A stretch of DNA of 64,000 nucleotides from Ferrovibrio sp046294345 (GCA_046294345.1 JBKBJT010000003.1:74867-138866), one strand, 5' to 3'. Numbered from the stretch's first letter, positions 24,614-33,623 are shown. The notes: a model not told the origin generated them from the sequence alone. Program-made: numbers and translations.

Positions 24614-25459
24614 ATGGGCATGCTTCTGGTCAGCACCGCTTCGATCCCGGCGACGTCATCTGTCGTCCCGTGGTGGAGTTTCAGCAAAACCGCGATTGCC
24701 GCGACGGCGCTCGTGCTGGTGCGCGACGGCCTGCTCCATCTCGACGACATCCAACCCGACACGCCCTATACGTTGCGGCAGCTGCTGCAGCACAGGTCCG
24801 GCCTGCCCGATTACGGCGGCCTGGCGGAGTATCATGCGGCGGTGGAGCGCGGCGAGGATCCCTGGCCTGTATCCGACCTGCTGATGCGCTGCGATGCCGG
24901 CCGGTTGCGATATCCGCCCGGCGAAGGCTGGGGCTATTCCAATATCGGCTACTGGCATCTGACGCAGATCGTCGCGCATGCCGCCGGGCAGCCGTTCGGC
25001 ATGGCGCTGGAGCAGCGTTTGCTCGGGCCGCTGGGCATCGGCGGTGTGCGGCTGGCGCAGGACCGCACCGATCTAACCGGCCTGCCGGGCATCATGGACG
25101 GCTACCATCCCGGCTGGGTCTATCATGGCCTGCTGACCGGGCCGCTCGATGCAGCGGCGCGCTTGCTGCACGAGCTGCTTACCGGCGATCTGCTGCCGCC
25201 CGATCTGCTGGATGCCATGCGCCTGCCCCATTGGCTGGGCGGACCGGTCACCGACCGGCCCTGGCTGGCGCCGGGATACGGCCTCGGCCTGATGTGCGGC
25301 GAAGCCGGCACTGGCCGGCATGTGGAAGGCCATAGCGGCGGCGGGCCGGGCAGCGTGGTGGCCGTCTATCACCGGCCTGCCGAGGGCATCACGGCGGCCG
25401 GGTTTTCGCCCGGCGCCGACATGGCCGCGCTGGAGGCAGCGGTTTTTAGATATACTTGA
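24614..25459 (+). CDS. Serine hydrolase, beta-lactamase class C fold (short form)
   Basis: This 281-residue protein has the three active-site motifs of the penicillin-binding/class C family: S-x-x-K in SFSKTAIA (about 22-29), Y-S-N in GWGYSNIGY (about 115-123) and HSG in EGHSGGGPGS (about 238-247). The S-x-x-K Ser lies unusually near the start; typical members carry 50 or more residues before it. No upstream in-frame extension is available, so it is a short form or N-terminally trimmed. No signal peptide is visible. The substrate is unknown. Confidence 0.8.
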   Translation: MGMLLVSTASIPATSSVVPWWSFSKTAIAATALVLVRDGLLHLDDIQPDTPYTLRQLLQHRSGLPDYGGLAEYHAAVERGEDPWPVSDLLMRCDAGRLRYPPGEGWGYSNIGYWHLTQIVAHAAGQPFGMALEQRLLGPLGIGGVRLAQDRTDLTGLPGIMDGYHPGWVYHGLLTGPLDAAARLLHELLTGDLLPPDLLDAMRLPHWLGGPVTDRPWLAPGYGLGLMCGEAGTGRHVEGHSGGGPGSVVAVYHRPAEGITAAGFSPGADMAALEAAVFRYT

Positions 25460-25472
25460 CTCAGTCAACTAT
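25452..25472. promoter_or_regulatory. Palindromic operator before the MarR-GNAT gene
   Basis: A 21-bp dyad with core TTGACT-C-AGTCAA and outer ATA/TAT arms, one mismatched pair. It overlaps the stop codon of the serine hydrolase and lies 38 bp before the MarR-GNAT start. Autoregulation by the MarR domain is the simplest reading. Confidence 0.55.
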
Positions 25473-25510
25473 TCTGCCGAGACTGGCCCGGCTACCCCTG
25501 AGGAAACGCT

Positions 25511-26470
25511 ATGGCCGGTCCCGCCCCAAAGCCGCCGCGCGCCCTGACACAGCAGGTCGAACGCATGCGGCAGTTCAACCGCTTCTACACCCACAAGATC
25601 GGCGTGCTGGAAGACGGCAAACTCTATGCACCCTTCTCACTGGCCGAGACCCGCGTGCTCTACGAACTGGCCCATCGCCAGCGTGTCACCGCCAGCGACC
25701 TGGTGCGGGACCTGAGCCTTGATGCCGGTTATCTCAGCCGCATGCTTGCCCGCTTTGCCAAACAGGGTCTGGTGACCCGCAAGCCGACCAAGGAAGATGC
25801 GCGCCAGAGCCTGCTGCAACTGACGGCGAAGGGCCGCCGGACCATGGCACCGTTGGAAGCGGCCTCCAATCGTGTGCTGGAACCGCTGCTGACGCGGCTG
25901 TCGCCCGCCGAGCGCACGCGGCTCTCTGGCGCCATGGCCACCATCGAGAGCCTGTTGGGCGGCACGCCGGCACCTGAGTCTGGGCAGAAGCGGTCCTGGC
26001 GCCTGCGCGGAATGCAGCCGGGCGATCTTGGCTGGGTGATCCAGGCCCATGGCCGGCTCTATGCGCAGGAATATGGCTGGGACCGCAGCTTCGAGGACAT
26101 GGCGGCGGAAATCGCCGTCGGCATCATGAAGAGTTTCGATCCGGCCTGCGAACGCGTCTGGATTGCCGAGCTGGACGGCGAACCGGTAGGCTCTGTATTC
26201 CTGGTGAAGAAAAACAAGTCAGTCGCCAAGCTGCGGCTGCTGATCATCGATCCGAAGGCACGCGGCCTGGGCGTCGGCAAGGCGCTGGTGGCGGAATGCA
26301 TCCGCTTCGCGCGCAAGGCCGGCTATAAAAAGATCACGCTGTGGACCAACAGCATCCTCGTTGCTGCGCGCGGCATCTATGAAAAGGCCGGCTTCAAGCT
26401 GGTGGCCAGCGAGAAGCATCGCAGCTTCGGCGTGGACCTGATCGGCGAAACCTGGGACCTCAAATTGTGA
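25511..26470 (+). CDS. MarR-GNAT fusion: regulator with N-acetyltransferase domain
   Basis: This 319-residue protein joins a MarR winged helix-turn-helix (about 10-150; VTASDLVRDLSLDAGYLSRMLARFAKQGLV) to a GNAT acetyltransferase (about 160-318). The acetyl-CoA loop is in LLIIDPKARGLGVGKALVAECIRFARKAGYK, followed by ILVAARGIYEKAGFKLV. Such fusions are frequent in alphaproteobacteria, but few have known substrates. The next gene, a DMT exporter, overlaps by 4 bp, so the pair may sense, modify and export the same small molecule. Confidence 0.92.
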   Translation: MAGPAPKPPRALTQQVERMRQFNRFYTHKIGVLEDGKLYAPFSLAETRVLYELAHRQRVTASDLVRDLSLDAGYLSRMLARFAKQGLVTRKPTKEDARQSLLQLTAKGRRTMAPLEAASNRVLEPLLTRLSPAERTRLSGAMATIESLLGGTPAPESGQKRSWRLRGMQPGDLGWVIQAHGRLYAQEYGWDRSFEDMAAEIAVGIMKSFDPACERVWIAELDGEPVGSVFLVKKNKSVAKLRLLIIDPKARGLGVGKALVAECIRFARKAGYKKITLWTNSILVAARGIYEKAGFKLVASEKHRSFGVDLIGETWDLKL

Positions 26471-27351
26471 AGCCGCACTGGCCCATCCTGGCGGCGGCCA
26501 GCGTCGGCATCCAGGTCGGCGCCGCCATGGTGGCCACGCGCTTTGTAGTGGCTGAAAGCGGCCCGGCCACGCTGGCGATGTTCCGCTACCTGATCGGCGC
26601 GCTCTGCCTGCTGCCGGTCTTGTGGTGGCAGAAACAGCCGATGCGTTTCGCCCGGCGCGACATCCTGCCCATCGCCGGACTGGGCGTCATTCAATTCGGC
26701 TTGCTTATAGCCTTGCTGAATTTCGGCCTGTCGCTGATCCCGGCGGCGCGCGCGGCTTTGCTGTTCGCCAGTTTCCCGCTGCTCACCATGATCGTTGCCG
26801 CTCTGCTCGGGCGGGAACGGCTGACGCTGAACAAAAGCATCGGCGTGTTGCTCACCATGCTGGGCGTGGCGCTGGCGCTGGGCGAAAAGCTGTTCGATCC
26901 CGCTTCCGGCACGGGTTTGTTCGGCGAGGCCGCCGTTTTGCTGGCCGCGCTTTGCGGCGCCGTCTGCTCGGTACTCTACCGGCCCTACCTGCAGCGTTAT
27001 CCCACTTTGCCCGTCGGCGCCTTCGCCATGCTGGCCAGCGTCGGCTTCCTGCTGCTGCTCAGCATCCCCGAGGGCCTGTTCGCGGATTGGCGCGGCTACA
27101 GCGCGCAGGGCTGGGCGGCCGTTCTGTTCATCGGTGTTTCCAGCGGCATCTTCTATGCCGTCTGGCTCTGGGCCCTGCGCCATGCCTCGCCCACGCGGGT
27201 GACGATTTTTCTGGGCTTAAGCCCGGTGACGGCCGGCCTGTTCGGCGCATTGTTCCTGGCCGAACCGCTCACGCTGCCGTTACTGGCCGGGCTGGTCGTT
27301 CTGCTGCTCGGCCTATGGCTGGCCCATCGTCCGGAGCGCGCGGCGTGCTAG
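26467..27351 (+). CDS. EamA/DMT-family transporter
   Basis: This 294-residue inner-membrane protein has about ten helices in two EamA repeats (about 5-135 and 148-290). The motif VVAESGPATLAMFRYLIGALCLLP is typical of the first repeat, and RVTIFLGLSPVTAGLFGALFLAEPLT of the second. Start is GTG at 26467, overlapping the MarR-GNAT stop (GTGA). These proteins mostly export amino acids or metabolites; the substrate is not known here. Confidence 0.9.
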   Translation: MKPHWPILAAASVGIQVGAAMVATRFVVAESGPATLAMFRYLIGALCLLPVLWWQKQPMRFARRDILPIAGLGVIQFGLLIALLNFGLSLIPAARAALLFASFPLLTMIVAALLGRERLTLNKSIGVLLTMLGVALALGEKLFDPASGTGLFGEAAVLLAALCGAVCSVLYRPYLQRYPTLPVGAFAMLASVGFLLLLSIPEGLFADWRGYSAQGWAAVLFIGVSSGIFYAVWLWALRHASPTRVTIFLGLSPVTAGLFGALFLAEPLTLPLLAGLVVLLLGLWLAHRPERAAC

Positions 27352-27361
27352 ATTGCACATC

Positions 27362-28768
27362 GTGGATCTCACACGCCGCATATTCCTTTCTGCCTCTGCT
27401 ACCGCAATGGTCGGCAGCATTCTCCTGCCACGGAACGTGCAGGCCGCCGGTTATGGTCTGACCGCCGCGCCCGTCACGCTGCCCGTGGTGCCGGGCCAGC
27501 CACAGACACAGCTTTGGGGTTATAACGGCAGTTTTCCCGGCCCTATGCTGCGCGTGCGGCAGGGCGAGCGTCTGCGCGTCGTTTTGCAAAACAACCTGCC
27601 GCAGGACAGCAGCATCCACTGGCATGGCATCCGTCTGCCGCATGCGATGGACGGCGTGCCCGGCCTGACCCAGCCGCCGGTGAGGCCGGGCGAAAGCTTT
27701 GTCTATGAATTCGATTGTCCCGATGCCGGCACCTATTGGTATCACCCGCACTGGGCCAGTGCCGAACAGGTCGGGCGCGGCCTCTACGGCCTGCTGATCG
27801 TTGACGAGCATGCGCCGCCCAATGTGGATCGCGACGTCGCCTGGGTCTTAAGCGACCTGCGCCTCAATCGGCAGGCGCAGATCCAGGAGGATTTCGGCGA
27901 TGCCGGCGACCTCACCCATGGCGGCCGGCTTGGCAACACCGCGCTGCTGAACGGCCGGCTGGCGGAACGCTTCGCGCTGGCGCCGGGCGAACGCATTCGC
28001 CTGCGCCTGCTCAATGCCGCGAATGCGCGCATCTTCCATCTGCGCTTCGGTGGCCACCGGCCATGGCTGGTGGCGCTGGACGGCCATCCGGTGAAACCGC
28101 GCCGGCTGGAGCAGGATCATCTCGTCTCGCTCGGCCCCGGCATGCGCGCCGACCTGATCCTCGATGCCGCTGGCGAACCGGGCAGCAGCCATACCGTGTT
28201 CGACGTCGAACGCGGCCAGGCCTATCGCCTGCTCGATCTGGTTTATGGTCCGCCCGCCGCCCGCCGCGCGCCCCGGCCTGATCCCGCACCCCTGCCGCCC
28301 AACCCGGCGGCCGAGCCCGATCTGGCCCGCGCCACCCGCTTAAGGCTGGACCTGACCGGCGGCGCCATGAGCCGGCTCGACAATCTGAAGGTGGATGGCC
28401 GGCAGATGAGCCTGCGCGATGCCTTCCGGCAGCACCGGGTCGCCTGGGCGCTGAACGGCCGGGCCCAGACCGGACATCAGCACGGGCACGGGCACGGGGA
28501 CGGCCCGCTCTTTCGCCTCGAGCTAGGAAAAAGCTATAGTCTTGAAATAGTTAACGACACGGCCTGGCCGCATCCGGTGCATCTGCACGGGCATGCCTTC
28601 CGGGTGCTGGACGACCCGGACCGGCCGTTGCGCGACACGGTATTGCTGCAGCCGCGCAGCCGCAGCGAAATCGCCTTCGTGGCCGACAACCCGGGCGAAT
28701 GGATGCTCCATTGCCATATCCTGGAGCATCAGGCCGCCGGCATGGTGGCGACCGTTCAGGTAGGCTGA
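27362..28768 (+). CDS. Tat-exported multicopper oxidase
   Basis: This periplasmic oxidase probably oxidises metal ions or phenols while reducing oxygen to water. The N-terminus MDLTRRIFLSASATA has a twin-arginine signal (TRRIFLS), so GTG at 27362 is preferred to TTG at 27353. Copper ligands are complete: HWHG (about 86-89), WYHPH (about 126-130), HPVHLHGH (about 394-401) and HCHILEHQAAGM near the C-terminus. A His/Gly-rich insert (HQHGHGHGDG) before the third motif resembles copper-binding loops of CopA/CueO types. It starts 10 bp after the DMT gene and may be co-transcribed. Confidence 0.92.
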   Translation: MDLTRRIFLSASATAMVGSILLPRNVQAAGYGLTAAPVTLPVVPGQPQTQLWGYNGSFPGPMLRVRQGERLRVVLQNNLPQDSSIHWHGIRLPHAMDGVPGLTQPPVRPGESFVYEFDCPDAGTYWYHPHWASAEQVGRGLYGLLIVDEHAPPNVDRDVAWVLSDLRLNRQAQIQEDFGDAGDLTHGGRLGNTALLNGRLAERFALAPGERIRLRLLNAANARIFHLRFGGHRPWLVALDGHPVKPRRLEQDHLVSLGPGMRADLILDAAGEPGSSHTVFDVERGQAYRLLDLVYGPPAARRAPRPDPAPLPPNPAAEPDLARATRLRLDLTGGAMSRLDNLKVDGRQMSLRDAFRQHRVAWALNGRAQTGHQHGHGHGDGPLFRLELGKSYSLEIVNDTAWPHPVHLHGHAFRVLDDPDRPLRDTVLLQPRSRSEIAFVADNPGEWMLHCHILEHQAAGMVATVQVG

Positions 28769-28789
28769 ATTTTTATCGGAAAACCGGGA

Positions 28790-29107
28790 TTAACCGGCGA
28801 CCTGCTTCTTGGCGACTTCCATCAATTCGGCCAGCTTGGCATGCAGGCGATGGTCGGAAATCTCCACATTCTTGGCCTTCAGGTCGGCCTGCACTTTGCG
28901 GATCACGTCGGCGTCGCCGGCTTCCTCGAAATCGGCCGCCACGACGTCCTTGGCATAGGCCTCGGCCTGGTCGCCGGTCAGGCCGATCTGCTCGGCCACC
29001 CACAGGCCCAGCAGCTTGTTGCGCCGCGCGGTCGCCTTGAAAGCGAGCTCCTCGTCATGGGCATGCTTCTTCTCGAAGGCATCCTTGCGGTCGTCGAAGG
29101 TGGTCAT
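28790..29107 (-). CDS. DUF1476 protein, ATP synthase zeta-inhibitor family
   Basis: This 105-residue, highly charged helical protein starts MTTFDDRKDAFEKKHAHDEELAFKA. This family is typical of alphaproteobacteria and includes the zeta subunit of Paracoccus that inhibits the F1-ATPase. The body (RNKLLGLWVAEQIGLTGDQAEAYAKDVV) matches the four-helix zeta fold. An in-frame upstream extension to 29323 is rejected, since it adds 72 residues that are non-family sequence. It diverges from purC, a common order in this class. Confidence 0.93.
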   Translation of the reverse strand: MTTFDDRKDAFEKKHAHDEELAFKATARRNKLLGLWVAEQIGLTGDQAEAYAKDVVAADFEEAGDADVIRKVQADLKAKNVEISDHRLHAKLAELMEVAKKQVAG

Positions 29108-29340
29108 CCGGGCCTCGTTATCATGCGGTCTGGCGTGCCCGTTATATAGGAGAGCGGCGGGGCGTGCCGCAAGGGTCGGCGGCTGCGGCATTTTGCGGCG
29201 GAAAACCGCTCTTCCGCTCCAGCCAGCCGGTGGAATTTCCGGCGCTATTCTGCCGCCGGCCGATTGCGGCAGCGGTCCCCTTGCGCTATTCAAGGGCCGA
29301 GCAAATTCCCCCGCTTCCCCCAACAGATCACGGGTGTGCC

Positions 29341-30105
29341 ATGACGCGCCGCAGACAGGTCTATGAGGGCAAGGCGAAGGTCCTGTTCGAAGGGCCGGAG
29401 CCGGGCACTCTGGTACAGTATTTCAAGGACGACGCGACCGCGTTCAACAACAAGAAAAAGGGCACCATCACCGGCAAGGGGGTGCTCAACAACCGCATCT
29501 CCGAATACCTGATGACGCGCTTGGGCGAGGTCGGCATCCCGACCCATTTCGTGCGCCGCCTGAACATGCGCGAGCAGCTGATCAAGGAAGTCGAGATCAT
29601 CCCGCTCGAGACCGTGGTGCGCAATGTCGCCGCCGGTTCGCTGGCGACCCGGCTTGGTGTTGCCGAAGGCACCACGCTGCCGCGCTCCATCGTCGAGTTC
29701 TATTACAAGAACGACGAACTGGGCGATCCGCTGGTCTCGGAAGAACATATCACCTGCTTCGGCTGGGCCACGCCGCAGGAAATCGACGAGATCATGCATC
29801 TCGCGCTGCGCATCAACGACTTCCTGTCGGGCCTGTTCCTCGGCATCGGCATCCGTCTGGTCGATTTCAAGCTGGAATTCGGCCGCTGGTGGCAGAATGA
29901 CGAGATGCGCATCATCCTGGCCGACGAGATCAGCCCGGATTCGGCGCGCCTGTGGGACCTGAAGACCAACGAGAAGATGGACAAGGACCGCTTCCGCCGC
30001 GATCTCGGCAATGTCGCCGAGGCCTACCAGGAAGTGGCGCGGCGCCTGGGTATCCTGCCCGAAGGCGGCCCGCGCGACATCAAGGGTCCGGACACGATGC
30101 AGTAA
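29341..30105 (+). CDS. purC: Phosphoribosylaminoimidazole-succinocarboxamide synthase PurC
   Basis: PurC joins CAIR and aspartate with ATP to make SAICAR in purine synthesis. The 254-residue product starts MTRRRQVYEGKAKVLFEGPE and has KVLFEG, NNRISEYLMTRLGEVGIPTHFV and LVDFKLEFGR, with DEISPDSARLWD near the end. The ATG at 29341 matches the family; the upstream frame from 29164 is open but not conserved. A strong intrinsic terminator separates it from purS. Confidence 0.97.
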   Translation: MTRRRQVYEGKAKVLFEGPEPGTLVQYFKDDATAFNNKKKGTITGKGVLNNRISEYLMTRLGEVGIPTHFVRRLNMREQLIKEVEIIPLETVVRNVAAGSLATRLGVAEGTTLPRSIVEFYYKNDELGDPLVSEEHITCFGWATPQEIDEIMHLALRINDFLSGLFLGIGIRLVDFKLEFGRWWQNDEMRIILADEISPDSARLWDLKTNEKMDKDRFRRDLGNVAEAYQEVARRLGILPEGGPRDIKGPDTMQ

Positions 30106-30135
30106 GAGGCGCGATACAGGCGCCGTGAGAATACC

Positions 30136-30169
30136 GCGGCGGCCCTGCTAGAGGCCGCCGCAGCTTTTT
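30136..30169 (+). terminator. Intrinsic terminator between purC and purS
   Basis: A perfect 9-bp stem (GCGGCGGCC with GGCCGCCGC, 8-base loop CTGCTAGA) is followed by AGCTTTTTG. It lies 30 bp after purC and 33 bp before purS, so it may end or attenuate the purC transcript. Confidence 0.75.
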
Positions 30170-30202
30170 GAGCCGCAGTTTTTGAGAAGGACACAGAATT
30201 CC

Positions 30203-30457
30203 ATGAAAGCCCGCGTCCATGTCAGCCTGAAGAACGGCGTGCTCGATCCCCAGGGCAAGGCGATTGGCCAGGCACTGCACAGCCTTGGCTTCGCCGATGT
30301 CGCCGAGGTGCGACAGGGCAAGCTGATCGAACTCGAACTGACCGGCGCGCTGGCCGCCAAGCCGAAGGCCGAAATCGAAGCGGCGGTGAAGGACATGGCG
30401 CAGAAGCTGCTGGCCAATACGGTGATCGAGAATTACTCGGTCGAACTGCTGGGTTGA
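30203..30457 (+). CDS. purS: Phosphoribosylformylglycinamidine synthase subunit PurS
   Basis: PurS is the small scaffold subunit of the three-part FGAM synthase (PurSQL). The 84-residue protein starts MKARVHVSLKNGVLDPQGKAIG and contains LGFADVAEVRQGKLIELEL. GAAGGA lies before the chosen ATG, and an ATG seven codons earlier is rejected. It is 6 bp from purQ. Confidence 0.96.
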   Translation: MKARVHVSLKNGVLDPQGKAIGQALHSLGFADVAEVRQGKLIELELTGALAAKPKAEIEAAVKDMAQKLLANTVIENYSVELLG

Positions 30458-30463
30458 CGCCAG

Positions 30464-31159
30464 ATGAAAGCCGCCCTGATCACCTTCCCCGGTTCCAACC
30501 GCGAGCGCGACATGCGTCTGGCGCTGACCAAGGTCAATGGCGGCAAGCCGCCGGTTGACGTGTGGCATGGCGACAGCGTTCTGCCCGAAGGCATCGACCT
30601 GATCGTGCTGCCTGGCGGTTTTTCCTATGGCGACTACCTGCGCTGCGGCGCCATGGCGGCGCATTCGCCGATCATGCGCGAGGTGAAGAAACGTGCCGAA
30701 GCCGGCGTGCGCGTGCTGGCGGTGTGCAACGGTTTCCAGATCGCCTGCGAGGCCGGCCTGCTGCCCGGCACGCTGATGACCAATGCCAGCCTGAAATTCA
30801 TCTGCAAGGACGTGAACCTGCGGGTCGAGACCACGGCCAGCGAGTTCACTAAAAAGTACCGCAAGGGCCAGACCATCCGCGTGCCGGTGGCCCATCACGA
30901 CGGCAACTACACGCTGGGCGCCGATGACGTGAAGCGGCTGGAAGACAACGACCAGATCGCCTTCCGCTATGCCGATCCGCTCGGCACCGTCTCGCCGGAA
31001 ACCAACCTCAATGGCTCGGTCGGCAACATCGCCGGCATCTACAATACCAAGAAGACTGTGCTGGGCCTGATGCCGCACCCCGAAGACGCCACCGATCCCG
31101 TCTGCGGCGGCATGGATGGGTATGGCCTGTTCGAGAGCATCGCGGAGAGCCTGTCGTGA
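30464..31159 (+). CDS. purQ: Phosphoribosylformylglycinamidine synthase subunit PurQ
   Basis: PurQ is the class I glutamine amidotransferase subunit that supplies ammonia to PurL. In the 231-residue protein the nucleophile Cys is in VLAVCNGFQIACE, the oxyanion loop in LPGGFSYGDYLRCG, and the catalytic His/Glu in LMPHPEDATDP. It overlaps purL by 4 bp (GTGA). Confidence 0.97.
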   Translation: MKAALITFPGSNRERDMRLALTKVNGGKPPVDVWHGDSVLPEGIDLIVLPGGFSYGDYLRCGAMAAHSPIMREVKKRAEAGVRVLAVCNGFQIACEAGLLPGTLMTNASLKFICKDVNLRVETTASEFTKKYRKGQTIRVPVAHHDGNYTLGADDVKRLEDNDQIAFRYADPLGTVSPETNLNGSVGNIAGIYNTKKTVLGLMPHPEDATDPVCGGMDGYGLFESIAESLS

Positions 31160-33354
31160 GTGACGTTAAGAAGGCCGTGCAGTATCCCAACGACCTGATG
31201 GGTCTGACGCGCGATGAATACGACCGCGTGCTGGAGATCATGGGCCGCGAGCCCAACCAGGTCGAACTCGGCATCTTCTCGGTGATGTGGTCGGAGCATT
31301 GCTCCTACAAGTCGTCGAAGAAATGGCTCAAGACCCTGCCGACGAAAGCCCCCTGGGTGATCCAGGGCCCGGGTGAAAATGCCGGCGTGATCGATATAGG
31401 CGACGGCCTGGCCGCCATCTTCAAGATGGAAAGCCACAACCATCCGTCTTTCATCGAGCCTTATCAGGGCGCGGCGACCGGCGTGGGCGGCATCCTGCGC
31501 GACGTCTTCACCATGGGCGCGCGGCCCGTTGCCAATCTCAACGCGCTGCGCTTCGGCGCACCGGATCATCCCAAGACCCGCCATCTGGTGTCGGGCGTGG
31601 TGCATGGCATCGGCGGCTACGGCAACTGCGTCGGCGTGCCCACCGTGGCCGGTGAGGTGAATTTCCATCCCAGCTACAACGGCAACATCCTGGTCAACGC
31701 CATGACCGTGGGCCTGGCGAAAACCGACAAGATTTTTTATTCGGCTGCGGCCGGCTTAGGCAATCCCGTTGTCTATGTCGGGTCCAAGACCGGGCGCGAC
31801 GGCATCCATGGCGCCTCGATGGCCTCGGCCGAATTCACTGATGACAGTGAAGAAAAACGCCCCACCGTGCAGGTCGGCGATCCCTTCACCGAAAAGCTGC
31901 TGATCGAGGCCTGCCTCGAGCTGATGAACACCGACACCATCGTCGCGATCCAGGATATGGGCGCGGCGGGCCTGACCTCGTCGTCGTTTGAGATGGCCTC
32001 CAAGGGCGGCATGGGCATCGAGATCGATCTCGACAAGGTGCCGGCCCGCGAGACCGGCATGACGCCGTTCGAATTCATGCTCTCCGAAAGCCAGGAGCGC
32101 ATGCTGATCATCCTCAAGCCGGGCTCGGAAGCCCAGGCCGAGGCGATCTTCCGCAAGTGGGAACTCGACTTCGCCGTGATCGGGCACCTGACCGATACCG
32201 GCCGCATGGTGCTGCGCTTCAACGGCGAGCAGGTCGGCGACCTGCCCATCGATCCGCTAGCCCAGGCCTCGCCCGAATATGACCGCCCCTGGGTGAAGAC
32301 GCCGCCGCAGAAGCCGCTGGGCCGCGTCAACCACCCGCTGCCCTTCGTGGAGGCCCTCGGCAAGCTGGTCGGCATGCCCGACATGGCCTCGCGCCGCTGG
32401 ATCTGGGAGCAGTACGATTATCTGGTGCGCGGCGACACGGCGCAGGTCCCCGGCGGCGATGCCGCCGTCGTGCGCGTGGAAGACCATCCGAAGAAGGCGC
32501 TGGCGATGAGCGTGGACTGCACGCCGCGCTACTGCTTCGCCGATCCGGTCGAGGGCGGCAAGCAGGCGGTGGCTGAAACCTGGCGCAACATCACCGCCGT
32601 GGGCGCGCGGCCGCTGGCCATCACCGACAACATGAATTTCGGCAACCCCGAACGGCCTGAGATCATGGGGCAGTTCGTCGGCGCCGTGGACGGCATCCGC
32701 GAGGCCTGCCTGGCGCTGGATTATCCGGTCGTCTCGGGCAACGTCTCGCTCTACAACGAGACCAACGGCAAGGGCATCCTGCCCACGCCGGCCATCGGCG
32801 GCGTGGGCGTGCTCGACGACGTGGCCAAGATGGCGACGCTGGCCTTCAAGCTGCCGGGCGAAGCTATCCTGCTGGTCGGCAACACCCATGGCCATCTCGG
32901 CCAGTCGGTCTATCTGCGCGACATCTGCGGCCAGGAGGCCGGCCCGCCGCCGCCGGTCGACCTGAAGGTCGAGCGGACCAACGGCGATGCCGTGCGCATG
33001 CTGATCACCAAGGGCATGGTCTCGGCCGTGCATGACTGCTCCGATGGCGGTCTGGCCGTGGCCCTGGCCGAAATGGCCATGGCGTCCGGGATCGGCGCCG
33101 AGGTGAAGCTGCCCGAGGGCGATGCCTTCGAGATGGGCTTCGGCGAGGACCAGGCCCGTTATGTGGTCACCTGCCCGGCCGCGCAGGCGGAAGCCGTGAT
33201 CGCCGCCCTGGAGGCGGCCGGCGTGCCGGTGCGCAAGCTGGGCCTGACCGGCGGGGACGCGTTGACCTTTGCCGGGCTCGGTACCATATCGATCCAGGCG
33301 CTGAAAACCGCCCATGAGGGCTGGATGCCGCGCTACATGGCCGGCGAACTGTAA
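31156..33354 (+). CDS. purL: Phosphoribosylformylglycinamidine synthase subunit PurL
   Basis: PurL is the ATP-dependent synthetase subunit converting FGAR to FGAM. At 732 residues it is the small form that works with PurS and PurQ. Motifs include MWSEHCSYKSSKKWL, KMESHNHPS, GAATGVGGILRD and QDMGAAGLTSS. The start is GTG, coupled to purQ. The last codons lie in the first copy of an 18-bp tandem duplication (33341-33376), so a second copy of the stop-codon sequence follows it. Confidence 0.97.
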   Translation: MSDVKKAVQYPNDLMGLTRDEYDRVLEIMGREPNQVELGIFSVMWSEHCSYKSSKKWLKTLPTKAPWVIQGPGENAGVIDIGDGLAAIFKMESHNHPSFIEPYQGAATGVGGILRDVFTMGARPVANLNALRFGAPDHPKTRHLVSGVVHGIGGYGNCVGVPTVAGEVNFHPSYNGNILVNAMTVGLAKTDKIFYSAAAGLGNPVVYVGSKTGRDGIHGASMASAEFTDDSEEKRPTVQVGDPFTEKLLIEACLELMNTDTIVAIQDMGAAGLTSSSFEMASKGGMGIEIDLDKVPARETGMTPFEFMLSESQERMLIILKPGSEAQAEAIFRKWELDFAVIGHLTDTGRMVLRFNGEQVGDLPIDPLAQASPEYDRPWVKTPPQKPLGRVNHPLPFVEALGKLVGMPDMASRRWIWEQYDYLVRGDTAQVPGGDAAVVRVEDHPKKALAMSVDCTPRYCFADPVEGGKQAVAETWRNITAVGARPLAITDNMNFGNPERPEIMGQFVGAVDGIREACLALDYPVVSGNVSLYNETNGKGILPTPAIGGVGVLDDVAKMATLAFKLPGEAILLVGNTHGHLGQSVYLRDICGQEAGPPPPVDLKVERTNGDAVRMLITKGMVSAVHDCSDGGLAVALAEMAMASGIGAEVKLPEGDAFEMGFGEDQARYVVTCPAAQAEAVIAALEAAGVPVRKLGLTGGDALTFAGLGTISIQALKTAHEGWMPRYMAGEL

Positions 33355-33376
33355 AAGACCGGCGAACTGTAAAAGA
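33341..33376 (+). repeat. 18-bp tandem duplication at the purL stop codon
   Basis: CCGGCGAACTGTAAAAGA occurs twice head-to-tail. The first copy codes the last residues (AGEL) and stop of purL; the second is non-coding. It looks like a recent slippage event. Confidence 0.9.
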
Positions 33377-33392
33377 ATCGGGGATTCTGACG

Positions 33393-33623
33393 ATGGCGAT
33401 GGATGCCAGCGAGATCGAGAAGATGATCAAGGAAGCGCTGCCCGACGCTCAGGTCCGCATCGACGACCTGCGCGGCGACGGCGACCATTACGCCGCCACG
33501 GTGGTTTCGGCCGCTTTCGCCGGCAAGACCCGGGTGCAGCAGCATCAGATGGTTTATGCCGCGCTTAAAGGTCGCATGGGCGGCCAGCTGCATGCGCTGG
33601 CCCTCACCACGCAAACGCCTTAA
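33393..33623 (+). CDS. BolA-family protein
   Basis: This 76-residue protein of the BolA fold carries the conserved His in QQHQMVYAALKGRM and the acidic GDGDHY stretch. BolA proteins bind monothiol glutaredoxins through a shared [2Fe-2S] cluster and act in iron-sulfur handling. grxD follows 26 bp downstream, which matches that partnership. Confidence 0.93.
   Translation: MAMDASEIEKMIKEALPDAQVRIDDLRGDGDHYAATVVSAAFAGKTRVQQHQMVYAALKGRMGGQLHALALTTQTP

Noticed and set aside
24614..25459. Serine hydrolase as a frameshifted pseudogene
   Set aside because: The S-x-x-K motif is close to the start, but the frame is complete with all three active-site motifs, and no missing N-terminal part is found in other frames upstream.
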